Positions 19,596 to 28,449 of a DNA stretch of 64,000 nucleotides are shown here, one piece after another. A program made the translations under genes and the position numbers. The notes beneath the pieces are model-generated. The model did no database searches and had not been told where the DNA came from. It worked only from the letters and a program-made list of their open reading frames with translations. The first letter of the stretch is position 1, and each line of letters starts with the position of its first letter. The stretch lies in the NCBI RefSeq assembly GCF_000685075.1, contig NZ_BAYD01000009.1, positions 1 to 64,000 on the forward strand, written 5' to 3'. This DNA comes from Paraburkholderia oxyphila NBRC 105797. Its GTDB lineage: Bacteria > Pseudomonadota > Gammaproteobacteria > Burkholderiales > Burkholderiaceae.

Positions 19596-20228
19596 TCAGC
19601 GCCAGGCGTCGACGATGATGCGCTTGAGAATATGCAGCTTGCGATGCAGGAAGTGCTCCGCCCCCGGAATCACGACGACGGGCAGCTCCTGCGGCCGCGC
19701 CCAGTCGTACACCGAGAGAATCGGCACGGTCTCGTCGAGCTCGCCGTGGATCACGAGCGTGTCCTCGCGCACGGGCGCGACTTCCCAGCGGCTAGCCGCG
19801 GTGCCGACGAACACCATGCGCTCGATCGCCCCGCCCGCTTCCTGATAGCGCTTCGCGACATGCGAGAGCACGAAGGTGCCGAACGAGAAGCCCGCGAGCA
19901 CGAGCGGCATGTCGGCCTGGCCCGGCTGCGCGCGCATGTAGCCCAGGAGCTCGAGCAGGTCGTCCTGCTCGCCGATGCCGTTGTCGTGCGTGCCCGACGT
20001 CGTACCGACACCGCGGAAGTTCGAACGGTAGGTCACGTAGCCGAGCTGCACGAGCGTGCGCGCGAGCGTCTGCGCGACCTTGTTGTCCATCGTGCCGCCA
20101 AAGAGCGGATGCGGATGCGCGACGAGCGCGATGCCGCGCACCGGCGTGCCTGCGTCGGGCCTGTCGAGTGCGCATTCGATCTGGCCCACGGGACCGTCGA
20201 TGTGGAATTTTTCGGTTTGTGCGTTCAT
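19596..20228 (-). CDS. Alpha/beta hydrolase (dienelactone-hydrolase-like)
   Basis: A 210-residue cytoplasmic hydrolase. Nucleophile Ser115 lies in GFSFG, with HPHPLFGGTMDNKV forming the oxyanion-side loop; the acid and base are in HGELDETV and GAEHFLH. This small family (HPHP, GFSFG) is widespread in proteobacteria and is often annotated as an alpha/beta hydrolase or CocE/NonD-like enzyme without known substrate. It is separated from dacA by about 255 bp and precedes it on the same strand; the [2Fe-2S] protein gene is 55 bp upstream. Confidence 0.85.
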   Translation of the reverse strand: MNAQTEKFHIDGPVGQIECALDRPDAGTPVRGIALVAHPHPLFGGTMDNKVAQTLARTLVQLGYVTYRSNFRGVGTTSGTHDNGIGEQDDLLELLGYMRAQPGQADMPLVLAGFSFGTFVLSHVAKRYQEAGGAIERMVFVGTAASRWEVAPVREDTLVIHGELDETVPILSVYDWARPQELPVVVIPGAEHFLHRKLHILKRIIVDAWR

Positions 20229-20283
20229 CGTTGCGGCTCTTGCGGGTCCTTGCGTGGTTCTTTCGAGGTGCCTGAGTGGCGCT

Positions 20284-20610
20284 TTAGCGGTCGATCTTCA
20301 GGCGCTCGACCACCTGGCCGTTCTGCAGATGCGAGACGACGATCTCATCGATGTCGCTCTCGTCGACATAGGTGTACCAGGTGCCCTCGGGGTACACGAC
20401 CACGGTGGGGCCTTCCTCGCAGCGGTCGAGGCAGCCGGCCTTGTTGATGCGCACCTTGCCCGGGCCCGCGAGGCCCAGCTCCTTCACGCGCTTTTTCGCG
20501 TATTCCTGCATCGCCTGCGCGTTGCAGTTCGCGCAGCTCGGACGATCGGCGCCTGGATCGCGCTGGTTCAGGCAGAAAAAGACATGGTGTTGATAGAACG
20601 AATCGGTCAT
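20284..20610 (-). CDS. Thioredoxin-fold [2Fe-2S] ferredoxin
   Basis: A 108-residue shethna-type/NuoE-like ferredoxin with five cysteines: Cys13 (HVFFCLNQRD), Cys26 and Cys29 (PSCANC), Cys60 and Cys64 (NKAGCLDRCEEGP). The C-terminal half (PTVVVYPEGTWYTYVDESDIDEI) is the characteristic thioredoxin-like end of these proteins. They transfer electrons or act in cluster supply; the partner is unknown. It probably shares a transcript with the hydrolase downstream. Confidence 0.9.
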   Translation of the reverse strand: MTDSFYQHHVFFCLNQRDPGADRPSCANCNAQAMQEYAKKRVKELGLAGPGKVRINKAGCLDRCEEGPTVVVYPEGTWYTYVDESDIDEIVVSHLQNGQVVERLKIDR

Positions 20611-20839
20611 GGCGGGGGTTACCGGTGAAGTGTCGGGCGCGGCGCGCAGGCCGTACGGCTCGCGTGTGCGCGACGCGGTCGATGCAATGCGGTTGAGGGG
20701 ATGCTGTCAGTGCAATGCGGTCGATTATAGCGAGCGTGGCGTGAACGCTCCGTGTGCTGGCGGAGGCCGGCACGGCGTCCGCTGCGATCCGCATAGCGGG
20801 CCGTGTCGGAGCATGTGCCGGTCGCATTTGCCGGTCGCC

Positions 20840-22066
20840 TCAGCGGCCCGATCGCATCCGGCGGCGCGCGCGCCGTGCAAGCCACGCGCGCTCCAGCGAG
20901 AACGCCGTCCAGCCGAGCGCCGCCCATGGCCACGTCCACGCGAGCCAGCGCGCCAGCCCGTTGAAGTGCAGATAGCGGCCCTGGCGCCAGTCGGCGAGCA
21001 GGACGTCGAAATAGGGACTCACCGGCAGCACGTTCACGAGCACGAGCGAAACGGCCAGCGCCACCGTCGCGGCGGCGGCGCGTGCCGTGCGCGGCAGACG
21101 CAGCGCGACGAAAGCCGCCAGCGTGCCCCACGCGAGACCCACAAGCGCGCCTGGCGTCGCCCAGTCGAACAAGAGGCCGCTTTGCGATTGCAGGAAGGTC
21201 GCGCCGGCTTTCACCGCGAGCGTCGTCACGATCAGCAGCACGATGAGCCGCGCACGCGGCGCGCGAGCGCGCATCGGCAGCGAGGCGAACGCGGCGGCGG
21301 CAAACAGGTTGAGCGCGGTCACGAGCGCCTCCCAGTCGGTCTCCGGCAGACGCGCGGCCAGCGCGCCGGGCCACGCGCTCAACTGCCAGGCGGCGGGTGC
21401 CCAGGCGAGCACGGCGCCCTGCATCGATGCGTCGAAGCGCTCCCAGAGCGCGCGCGGCCAGTCGCCCATGCCGAACAGGCGCGGCACGGGAAACATCGTC
21501 GCGAACGGCCAGAGCGCGGCGAGCACCATCAGCGTGCCGGCGTCGCGCTCGAACCAGCGAAAGCGCAGGCGCCGCAGGAAGCCGCGTTCGAGCAGCGCGC
21601 CCGTGGCGGGCGCCGCGATGGCCGCGCCCAGCAGCGCGCCGAGTACGTTGGTGGCGAGGTCGAGATTCGAGGCGACGCGTGTGGGCAAATAAGTCTGCAC
21701 CGCCTCCATCACGCCCGAGAGCAGCGTGCCGGCCAGCGTGGCGAGCGCGATCGCCAGCAAGCCGCGGCAGCGCGGCCAGACGGCGAGCACGGCCAGCGCG
21801 CCAAACGGCATGTAGCCGAGCACGTTCGTGACGACGTCGAAGACCGTCCAGTATTTCGGAAAGGGATCGCCGAGATAGTCGAAGGGGCCGAGCCCGAGCG
21901 AGCGCCAGCCCGAGAACGGATACCACGATGCGTAGACGATCAGCGCGGTGTAGAGCGCAAACGCCTGGCGCGAGAGCGTGGAGGCCTGACGCAGCGGCGT
22001 TTCGGATGTGGGTGGAGTGGCGCCGCGCTCCGCGTCGTCCGTATCACCCGAGCCTGCGCCGCTCAT
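20840..22066 (-). CDS. VanZ-family multi-span membrane protein
   Basis: A 408-residue inner-membrane protein with about eleven hydrophobic segments. The N-terminal half has the VanZ signature (TALIVYASWYPFSGWR, TNVLGYMPFGALA, MEAVQTYLPTRVASNLDLATN). VanZ domains occur in teicoplanin resistance and in many envelope proteins of unknown function. The ATG at 22066 is used because earlier in-frame codons overlap the lipoprotein gene. It is the last gene of the MCE transport cluster, 49 bp after the lipoprotein gene, which suggests a link to envelope lipid handling. The C-terminal half is not recognised. Confidence 0.82.
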   Translation of the reverse strand: MSGAGSGDTDDAERGATPPTSETPLRQASTLSRQAFALYTALIVYASWYPFSGWRSLGLGPFDYLGDPFPKYWTVFDVVTNVLGYMPFGALAVLAVWPRCRGLLAIALATLAGTLLSGVMEAVQTYLPTRVASNLDLATNVLGALLGAAIAAPATGALLERGFLRRLRFRWFERDAGTLMVLAALWPFATMFPVPRLFGMGDWPRALWERFDASMQGAVLAWAPAAWQLSAWPGALAARLPETDWEALVTALNLFAAAAFASLPMRARAPRARLIVLLIVTTLAVKAGATFLQSQSGLLFDWATPGALVGLAWGTLAAFVALRLPRTARAAAATVALAVSLVLVNVLPVSPYFDVLLADWRQGRYLHFNGLARWLAWTWPWAALGWTAFSLERAWLARRARRRMRSGR

Positions 22067-22115
22067 GCCGCCAGTCCCGCCTCTGGTGCGTCCGAAGCGC
22101 CGGGCGCCGCGTTGC

Positions 22116-22748
22116 TCAAGGCGTGCCGGCGAACGCCTGCGCGCCCAGCCACGCGCCAATCTGGCCCGCGAAGTCGTCGCTCGCTGCGCGCAGCGCCGCT
22201 ACACCGCCTGCGGCGTCGGGCGTGCTCGCGGGTGCGCGCGCCACGAAGGCGCGCTGCGCGATCACCTTGCCACCCTGCATGAGGGTCGCGCGCGCGGCCA
22301 GCACGCCGGCGCTTTGCGTTGGCGTGTCGAAGACCTGCTCGAACTCCGTGAGCTCGACTTTCAGCATCGGCGCCTGCACGGCGTCGGCGCCCGAGAGCAC
22401 GGTGGCACGCGAGGCGAGCGTGGTGCGCAGGCGCTGCGTGAGCAGGCGCGCGGGCGACATCGTCCAGCGGCTGTCCGCGTAGCGCCCCGAGCGCTGCGAG
22501 TCGCCGTTCAGGCGATAGAGGATGCCGTCGTTGTCGAGCGGCGGGGGCGCGCTCACTTCGAGCACCTTGAGCGGCGGCAGCGACGCCGATGCGCTCGCCG
22601 CCTCCTGCTGCGGCCCGAGGTCGTAGCGGATATCGGAGAGCGCGGCGGACCTGCCGGCGCACGCCGCCAGCGAGCCGATGGCGAGCGCCGCAAGCGCGGC
22701 GCGGCAGAGCCCCAGGAGCGAGCGTGACGAAGTGGCTTGGCGTGACAT
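22116..22748 (-). CDS. ABC-type transport auxiliary lipoprotein (PqiC/YmbA-like)
   Basis: A 210-residue lipoprotein: signal sequence with lipobox LAAC (AALAIGSLAACAGR), then an ABC_trans_aux fold (SDIRYDLGP, LKVLEVSAPPPLDNDGILYRL, SRWTMSPARLLTQRLRTTL). Such proteins sit in the outer membrane and work with MCE transporters, as PqiC does with PqiAB. The start at 22748 has a GGAAGG ribosome site; the earlier ATG at 22790 has none. It follows the MCE gene by 84 bp and ends 49 bp before the VanZ gene. Confidence 0.88.
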   Translation of the reverse strand: MSRQATSSRSLLGLCRAALAALAIGSLAACAGRSAALSDIRYDLGPQQEAASASASLPPLKVLEVSAPPPLDNDGILYRLNGDSQRSGRYADSRWTMSPARLLTQRLRTTLASRATVLSGADAVQAPMLKVELTEFEQVFDTPTQSAGVLAARATLMQGGKVIAQRAFVARAPASTPDAAGGVAALRAASDDFAGQIGAWLGAQAFAGTP

Positions 22749-22832
22749 TGCGGTTCCTTCCTGCGATTCCTTCCAGTTGATGCGACTCATGCGGCGCTGG
22801 GTGCTTGCGTTGATGCCTGGCCAGCCGCAGCG

Positions 22833-23798
22833 CTACTTCGCGCCCGCGCCGGCGGGCCAGGCGAAGCCCGGCTCGCCCGGCCCCGGCGCGGGCAGCGGCG
22901 CGCCGCCGAACAGCAGGCTGCTCGGGCTCGTGCTGAAAGCGCCCGCCGCCTTGTCGACCGAACGCATCGCCGAGCGCACGTCGTCGGTCAGCGAGTCGAC
23001 GCGCGGCAGCGTGTCGTAGCCCACGCGCGCCGAAAGGTCCTGGATCGACGCATCGATCGAGCTCAGTGCCTGCCCGGCCTGGGCCGCCGCCGTGCCGACC
23101 TTGTTCAGATTGGTCTGGAACGGGCCGTCCGGCCGGTTCATGCTCGTGATCAGCTGATTGGTCGATTGCAGCGTCTTCTGCAAGTCGGCGACCGCGCCCG
23201 GCAGGCGCTGGGTGGTCGGCTGCAACTGCTGCGCGAGCGCGTTCGCGCTGCTCGCGGCCTGCTGCAGGCTCGAGACGGTCGCCATGATCTGCTTGCGGTT
23301 CTCCTCGTTCAGCATCTCGTCGACGTCGCCGGCGATGTTGTCGAGCTTGCGCAGCAGCGCATCGCCGCGCCGCTGCAACTGGTCGAGCAGGCCCGGGCGC
23401 AGCGGAATCTCGGCCACGTGCTTTTCGGAAGAAGGCAGCGGCGAAAGATCGAGGCCATTGTCGTCGAGCTGGACGAACGCGATGCCCGTCACGCCCTGCA
23501 GTGCGAGCGTGCCGTAGGTGGAGCGCGTCATCGGCGCTTTCTGGTCGACCACCACGCGGATGCGGATCTGCCCCGGGTGGCTCGGATCGAAGCGGATCGA
23601 CTGCACCTTGCCGACGTCGAGCCCGCGATAGCGCACGGCGGCATCGGGGTAGAGCCCGGTCACGTTGCTGCGCGAGATGAGGTCGTAAGGTACGCGCACG
23701 GTATGGTCGGCGCTGAAGAAGACGACCGCAAACGCGATCACGGCCAGCAGACCAAGCGTGAAGGCACCCGCCCAGAACGCATGCGCTTTGTTTTCCAT
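22833..23798 (-). CDS. MCE (MlaD-type) lipid-binding protein
   Basis: A 321-residue protein anchored by one N-terminal helix (residues about 9-29) with an MCE domain at about 38-115 (VTGLYPDAAVRYRGLDVGKVQSI, DQKAPMTRSTYGTLALQGVTG). The rest is a long coiled-coil region (about 130-290), as in the longer MCE proteins that form a tube or needle across the periplasm, and a Pro/Gly-rich end. It is expected to form a hexamer that carries phospholipids between the membranes and the permease encoded upstream. Longer than E. coli MlaD (183), closer to Burkholderia/actinobacterial paralogues. Confidence 0.92.
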   Translation of the reverse strand: MENKAHAFWAGAFTLGLLAVIAFAVVFFSADHTVRVPYDLISRSNVTGLYPDAAVRYRGLDVGKVQSIRFDPSHPGQIRIRVVVDQKAPMTRSTYGTLALQGVTGIAFVQLDDNGLDLSPLPSSEKHVAEIPLRPGLLDQLQRRGDALLRKLDNIAGDVDEMLNEENRKQIMATVSSLQQAASSANALAQQLQPTTQRLPGAVADLQKTLQSTNQLITSMNRPDGPFQTNLNKVGTAAAQAGQALSSIDASIQDLSARVGYDTLPRVDSLTDDVRSAMRSVDKAAGAFSTSPSSLLFGGAPLPAPGPGEPGFAWPAGAGAK

Positions 23799-23814
23799 CG
23801 TCAGATTCCCTCGT

Positions 23815-23915
23815 TGGGGGCCACGAATGCGGCCACACGCGCGGCTACGAATGCGGCCACGGGCACGACCCCGAATGCGGCCGCAAGCGCGGCTACACGC
23901 CCGGCCACCAGCGCG
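23815..23915. repeat. Imperfect repeats of a CGAATGCGGCC core
   Basis: Three copies of CGAATGCGGCC (about 23825, 23849 and 23873) with related GCGGCTAC segments lie in the 169-bp gap between the ATPase and MCE genes. The array is GC-rich low-complexity DNA; it may weaken or tune read-through in the operon, but no structure or protein is evident. Confidence 0.6.
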
Positions 23916-23967
23916 GCCGCCGACGCGGCGGCGCGGCGCTCGCGCGCGCAGTCTCGCGTGGCGCGCA

Positions 23968-24906
23968 TCAACACGGCTTCGCGCCCACCGAAGCCGGCGC
24001 GAGCGCCGCCAGCGGCAGCTTCGCGCGCCGCTCGGGCGGCAGCGCCTGCAGCGCGCGCCGGCCGCGCATGCCCAAAAAATATTCGCGGATGAACGGATCG
24101 TCCACGCACGCGGCCTCCTCCACGGGGGCCGCCACCAGCACCTTGCGCTCGGCGAGCACGGCCACGCGCGTGGAGAGCGCGACCATCGCGTCGAGGTCGT
24201 GCGTGATCAGCACGACAGTGAGGCCGAGCGCGCGGTGCAGCGTGCTGATGAGCTCCACCACTTCGTCCGACGAGCGCGGGTCGAGCCCGGCGGTAGGCTC
24301 GTCGAGAAAGAGCAGCTCCGGCTCCAGCACGATCGCGCGCGCGAGGCCCACGCGCTTGACCATGCCGCCCGAGAGCGCGGCCGGCATCTTCGAGGCGTGC
24401 TTGCACGGCAGGCCCACCATCTCGAGCTTGAGCATCACGATGTCGCGCAACAGGTCGGCCGGCACCTTGCCGAGCTCGCGCACCGGCTGCGCGACGTTGT
24501 CGAACACCGAGAGCGAGGAGAACAGCGCGCCGTGCTGAAACAGCATGCCCGTGCGCGTGCGCATGAGGCGGGCGCGCTCGGGCTCGATCGTCGAGATGTC
24601 TTCGCCAAACAGCTTGATCGTGCCCGAAGTCGGTTTTTCGAGGCCGAGAATCTGGCGCACGAGCGTGGTCTTGCCCGAGCCCGAGCCGCCCACGATCGTG
24701 ACGATCTCGCCGCGGCGGATGTCCAGGTTCAGGTGCTGATGGACGATGTTGCGCCCATAGCGCTTGCTGAGATTGCGCACCTCGATGATGGGCTCGCCGA
24801 TGGCGGGCAGCGGCAAGTCCTCGGCCACCTCCTTGAGCGGCGTAGTCAAGGTGCCCGTCGTGGTCATCGCGCCTCGTGCGCCTATCGTGCCCGTCGTCGT
24901 ACTCAT
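23968..24906 (-). CDS. MlaF-type ABC transporter ATP-binding protein
   Basis: A 312-residue ATPase of the MlaF family. After a Thr-rich N-terminal extension of about 35 residues it has Walker A GGSGSGKTT (73-81), a Q-loop (GMLFQHGALFSSLSV, the hallmark of MCE-linked ATPases), signature ALSGGMVKRVGLARA, Walker B ELLFLDEPTAGLDP and the switch His (ITHDLD). It energises lipid transport by the MlaE-like permease. Its ATG overlaps the permease stop codon (ATGA), so the two are coupled. E. coli MlaF is about 270 residues; the extra length is at both ends. Confidence 0.93.
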   Translation of the reverse strand: MSTTTGTIGARGAMTTTGTLTTPLKEVAEDLPLPAIGEPIIEVRNLSKRYGRNIVHQHLNLDIRRGEIVTIVGGSGSGKTTLVRQILGLEKPTSGTIKLFGEDISTIEPERARLMRTRTGMLFQHGALFSSLSVFDNVAQPVRELGKVPADLLRDIVMLKLEMVGLPCKHASKMPAALSGGMVKRVGLARAIVLEPELLFLDEPTAGLDPRSSDEVVELISTLHRALGLTVVLITHDLDAMVALSTRVAVLAERKVLVAAPVEEAACVDDPFIREYFLGMRGRRALQALPPERRAKLPLAALAPASVGAKPC

Positions 24907-26036
24907 GACAGCCCCACGTTCTGAAACAGGATGGCGAACACGGCGTCGGCGAGGATCACGATGGTGATGGAAGTCACGACCGAGGTGGTCGTGCCTTCGC
25001 CGAGGCTTTGCGAGTTCGCCTTGATGCGAAAGCCGAAGTGACAGCCGACGATCGCTACCAGCATACCGAATGCCACGCCCTTGCCGAGCCCGATCCACAG
25101 GTTCGCGATCGGCACCACGCTCGGCAGCGAGCGGATGAAGTACGAGATGTCGATGCCGAGCACGGCCTTGGCCGCGAGCGCGCCGCCCAACAGCGCGATG
25201 ATGTCGGTCCACATCACGAGCAGCGGCATCGCCACGCCCAGTGCGATCACGCGCGGCAGGATCAGGCGCAGGCCGTGCGAGATGCCCATCACGCGCATCG
25301 CGTCGAGTTCCTCGGTCACGCGCATCACGCCGATCTGCGCGGTGATGGCCGAGCCCGAGCGCCCCGCGACCAGGATGGCCGAGAGCACCGGCCCGAGCTC
25401 GCGGATCACCGCGAGGCCCAGAATGTTCACGATGAACTGGTTCGCGCCGAACAACCGCAACTGCTGCGCCGACAAATACGACAGCACGATGCCGATCAGA
25501 AACGCGACGAGCGCCGTGATCGGCAGCGCGCGCGTACCTGCGTTATAGACGTTCGCGGAGATCTCCACCCAGGGCGTGACCTTCGGCTTGCGCAGCACGA
25601 GCAGCAGATCGAGCACCACGCGGCCGAGCATCGCCAGCCCGCCGTACAGGTGATCGCCGAACGCGAAGATCGCGAGGCCCAGCCTCGTGACGGGATCGAC
25701 GCGCACCACGCGCTCGGCCGGCTCGCGCACCGAATCGAGCAGCGCGATGCGCTCGAAGATGTCGCGCTGCGTGTCGGAGAGCGCCACCAGATCGGCGGGC
25801 AGCTTGTGGCCCCAGACGCGCCAGAGCGCCTGGCCGCCCACGTGATCCATGCGCTCGACGCGCGAGAGGTCCCATTGGCCGATGCGCTCGCCATCGAGCG
25901 CGCGCAGGCGCCGCGCCGCGCCGCCGTGATCGCGGTCGCGCGCGAGCGCCAGCGCGGTCCATTGACCGGACAGGCGCACGATCTTTCCGTGGGTGCCGGC
26001 CGCGATTTCGAGGCCGGGCGGCATCTCTTGAGTCAA
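24903..26036 (-). CDS. MlaE-type ABC permease with an N-terminal STAS-like domain
   Basis: A 377-residue inner-membrane permease. The C-terminal 250 residues are a standard MlaE domain (ITALVAFLIGIVLSYLSAQQL, GPVLSAILVAGRSGSAITAQ, MRVTEELDAMRVMG, GTTTSVVTSITIVILADAVF). The N-terminal 120 residues resemble a fused STAS/MlaB-like domain (VRLSGQWTALALA, QWDLSRVERMDHVGGQALW). In E. coli MlaB is a separate protein that binds MlaF, so the fusion would supply that subunit in cis. First gene of a five-gene cluster with an MlaF, an MCE protein, a lipoprotein and a VanZ protein. Confidence 0.92.
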   Translation of the reverse strand: MTQEMPPGLEIAAGTHGKIVRLSGQWTALALARDRDHGGAARRLRALDGERIGQWDLSRVERMDHVGGQALWRVWGHKLPADLVALSDTQRDIFERIALLDSVREPAERVVRVDPVTRLGLAIFAFGDHLYGGLAMLGRVVLDLLLVLRKPKVTPWVEISANVYNAGTRALPITALVAFLIGIVLSYLSAQQLRLFGANQFIVNILGLAVIRELGPVLSAILVAGRSGSAITAQIGVMRVTEELDAMRVMGISHGLRLILPRVIALGVAMPLLVMWTDIIALLGGALAAKAVLGIDISYFIRSLPSVVPIANLWIGLGKGVAFGMLVAIVGCHFGFRIKANSQSLGEGTTTSVVTSITIVILADAVFAILFQNVGLS

Positions 26037-26154
26037 GGCGGGGCGCTCGGGCGGGAGGAATGATCAATCATTGTAACGAACGCGCCCCGTTTCGGCGGTC
26101 CGGGCGCGCACCCATTCGTCTGCTGGAGCAAAGCCCAGGTTGCGCCCCGGAGCG

Positions 26155-26214
26155 CTGTGGATAATTCTGTGGATGACCTGTTGGCAGCCTGTGGGCGCGC
26201 TGTGGAATGCGTAA
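26155..26214. repeat. 60-bp direct repeat, copy 1 (DnaA-box-like)
   Basis: Core pattern: CTGTGGATnATTC, then GTGGATnACCTGT, CTGTGGGC, GCTGTG and TGC-TAAG in fixed order. It aligns over its whole length with copy 2 at 26265-26325, about 80% identical by eye, starting 110 bp apart. It contains an exact TGTGGATAA. Confidence 0.85.
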
Positions 26215-26264
26215 GCCCTGAGTACGAGTCAGCGCAATACCGTCTGCATCCACCATGCCGGCCC

Positions 26265-26325
26265 CTGTGGATGATTCCGTGGATAACCTGTGGGCCGGCT
26301 GTGGGCTAGCTGTGAATTGCCTAAA
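26265..26325. repeat. 60-bp direct repeat, copy 2 (DnaA-box-like)
   Basis: Same order of elements as copy 1 (TGTGGAT, GTGGATAACCTGTGGGC, CTGTGGGC, GCTGTG, TAAAG). Differences are scattered single bases, which suggests an old duplication with both copies retained. Confidence 0.85.
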
Positions 26326-26490
26326 GAACAGGCAAAATTTGGACGACTTCCGCGCAAGCGCCACCCCGGAGCACCTATCGAAAAAGCCGGGGAGCCACGC
26401 GGAACGGACAGGCGCCACGCCGATGGCAGCGCGCGGCGGCCTGCCTATTTGCGCCCGTCAGCGCCAGTGGCAGCCACTACAATACGAGAC

Positions 26491-27402
26491 ATGAATACTC
26501 CTACCCCAGATACCCCGAGCGCCGACGACTGGCGCATCGACCGCGAGCGCGCGGTGACGCTGTTCGGCCCCGCCGCGCACGACTGGCCCATCGAGATCGT
26601 CGAGGAGACCGGCTCGACTAACGCCGACCTGATGGCGCACCTGAAGGCACTGCCGCATCGCGCCGACGCCCTCGCGCGTCCGATCGTGCGCGTGGCCTAT
26701 CTGCAGACGGCGGGCCGCGGCCGGCGCGGGCGCAGCTGGGTCGCCCAGCCCGGCGACGCGTTGCTGTTTTCCATCGGCTGCGTGCTGCCGCGCCCGGTCG
26801 AGGGGCTCGCGGGCTTGAGCCTCGCCGTCGGCTCGGCGCTCGTGGACGGGCTGCGCACGCTGCCCGTGGCCGCGCCCGGCCAGATCGCGCTCAAGTGGCC
26901 CAACGACGTGCTGCTCGAAGGCGACAAGCTGGTGGGGATCCTGGTGGAGAGCGCGTGGAGCACGGCCGACGCCTCGGCGGTGGTGATCGGCATCGGCACG
27001 AACGTGCGCCATCCGGAAGCGCTCGCCGCGAAGGTCGAGGCGCTCAACGCCGACCCGGCGAATCAACAGGCGGCGCCCGTGCCGGGTACGGTGCCCACCG
27101 CGCTCTCGCGCGTGTGGCCCGCCGCCAATCTCACCGACGTGCTGGCCGCCGAGCTCAACGCGCTCGAAGGCGCGCTGCAGCGCTTCGGCACGGCGGGCTT
27201 CGCGCCGTTCCAGGCGCGCTGGAACGCCTGCCACGCTTACGCGGGCCGCGAGGTCGCGCTCTACGAGCAAGGCGCCGAGCTGCTGCGCGGCGTGGCCGTG
27301 GGGGTGGACGAGCGCGGCCAGTTGCTCCTCGATACCGCGCGCGGCCGCGAGGCCGTCACGACCGGCGACATCTCGCTGCGGCTCGCAGGCAACGGCGCAT
27401 GA
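26491..27402 (+). CDS. birA: Biotin--[acetyl-CoA-carboxylase] ligase BirA (no DNA-binding domain)
   Basis: A 303-residue biotin protein ligase. It has the ATP/biotin loop [13 protein letters not shown], the KWPNDVLL catalytic segment, GILVES and GIGTNV, and a C-terminal SH3-like cap ([21 protein letters not shown]). It attaches biotin to the carboxyl carrier protein of acetyl-CoA carboxylase. There is no N-terminal winged-helix repressor domain, so it is a group I ligase and not a regulator of biotin genes. The start ATG lies only eight bases past a TACAAT -10-like element, so the mRNA may be leaderless. It overlaps coaX by four bases (ATGA). Confidence 0.94.
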   Translation: MNTPTPDTPSADDWRIDRERAVTLFGPAAHDWPIEIVEETGSTNADLMAHLKALPHRADALARPIVRVAYLQTAGRGRRGRSWVAQPGDALLFSIGCVLPRPVEGLAGLSLAVGSALVDGLRTLPVAAPGQIALKWPNDVLLEGDKLVGILVESAWSTADASAVVIGIGTNVRHPEALAAKVEALNADPANQQAAPVPGTVPTALSRVWPAANLTDVLAAELNALEGALQRFGTAGFAPFQARWNACHAYAGREVALYEQGAELLRGVAVGVDERGQLLLDTARGREAVTTGDISLRLAGNGA

Positions 27403-28376
27403 GCCACACGAGCAGCGCCCAGCGCGCTTGCCCGCCGCCGTTTCTGCTGATCGACGCCGGCAATAGCCGGATCAAGTGGGCGCTCGTGGCCGCCGATGGC
27501 TCGCGTTTGCACGCCGGCGCGTCGAGCCACGACGCCGCCCCGGGCAACGCGGCGCCCGGCACGGCCGCCGCGACCAGCACTGCCACCGCCATCGCCGCCG
27601 CACGCGACTTCGCCGACTGGTCGGCGCTACCCGTGCCCGGCAGCGCATGGATCTCGAACGTCGCGGGTGCGGCCGTGGCGCAGCGCATCGACGCCGCGCT
27701 CGACGCTCACTGGCCCGGCCTCGCACGCACGGTGATCCGCTCGACCCGGCAGCAATGCGGCGTGACGAACGGCTATACGACCCCCGACGCACTCGGCAGC
27801 GACCGCTGGGCCGGCATGATCGGGGCGCGCGCGGCGTTTCCGGACGAGCCGCTGCTCATCGCCACGTTCGGCACCGCAACGACGCTGGAGGCGCTGCGCG
27901 CCGACGGCACCTTCGTGGGCGGCCTCATCGCACCGGGCTGGACGCTCATGATGCGCTCGCTCGGCGAGCACACGGCGCAGTTGCCAGTGCTCGATGCGCA
28001 CCACGCGCGCGGCCTGATCGGCACGGCGCACGGCGAGCACAACGCTGGACAAGACGCGGGATCGATGGCGGGAACGGCGCTGGGAACGATGGCGGGAACA
28101 GCGACGGGAACATCGGCGGAATCGGCGGGAGCGTTGGGACTAGGCCCGCTCTTTGCCACCGACACGAAGCGCTCGATTTCGACGGGCTGCGCGCTCGCCC
28201 AGGCGGGCCTGATCGAGCGCGCCTGGGCCGATTTGCAAGACGCGTGGAAAATGCCGGTGCGGCTGGTGGTGAGCGGCGGTGCGGCCGCCGAAGTGACGGC
28301 GGCGCTGAAGGTGCCGCATACTCGCCACGACGCATTGGTGCTCGCAGGCCTCGCGCTGATCGCGACGCAATCCTGA
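27399..28376 (+). CDS. coaX: Type III pantothenate kinase CoaX
   Basis: A 325-residue CoaX, the first enzyme of coenzyme A synthesis in this group. Motifs: phosphate loop [15 protein letters not shown] (about 11-25), [16 protein letters not shown], the active-site [18 protein letters not shown], and the C-terminal [12 protein letters not shown]. The usual length is about 250-280. The surplus lies at about residues 209-250, a Gly/Ala/Thr/Met-rich stretch (repeats of MAGTALGT type) encoded by short GCGGGAAC-like DNA repeats, and in an Ala/Thr-rich piece near residues 45-60. Both are likely surface loops. It starts inside the birA stop codon. Confidence 0.94.
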   Translation: MSHTSSAQRACPPPFLLIDAGNSRIKWALVAADGSRLHAGASSHDAAPGNAAPGTAAATSTATAIAAARDFADWSALPVPGSAWISNVAGAAVAQRIDAALDAHWPGLARTVIRSTRQQCGVTNGYTTPDALGSDRWAGMIGARAAFPDEPLLIATFGTATTLEALRADGTFVGGLIAPGWTLMMRSLGEHTAQLPVLDAHHARGLIGTAHGEHNAGQDAGSMAGTALGTMAGTATGTSAESAGALGLGPLFATDTKRSISTGCALAQAGLIERAWADLQDAWKMPVRLVVSGGAAAEVTAALKVPHTRHDALVLAGLALIATQS

Positions 28377-28449
28377 GCGCGCCTTGGGCGCATGCCGCCG
28401 CACGGCGCGGCGGCGAACCTCACGAACGATATCGACGGAGTCTCACACG

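Larger units (their letters stand above)
26037..26490. other. Divergent intergenic region with DnaA-box-like repeats
   Basis: This 454-bp stretch lies between the divergent MlaE-like gene and birA. It holds a perfect DnaA-box complement TGTGGATAA at 26156-26164, one-mismatch boxes at 26168-26176 (TGTGGATGA), 26266-26274 (TGTGGATGA) and 26278-26286 (CGTGGATAA), and further CTGTGGGC elements. They lie inside two copies of a 60-bp direct repeat. Nearer birA there is a TACAAT -10-like element at 26478-26483. No gene is supported here. Confidence 0.7.

Noticed and set aside
17529..20447. Long open plus-strand frame of about 970 codons across dat, dacA and the hydrolase
   Set aside because: It lies entirely over well-identified minus-strand genes, has Arg/His-rich composition typical of GC-rich antisense frames, and resembles no family.
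26155..26325. Chromosomal replication origin
   Set aside because: DnaA-box-like repeats are present but there is no dnaA, dnaN, parA or repA gene nearby and no clear AT-rich unwinding element.
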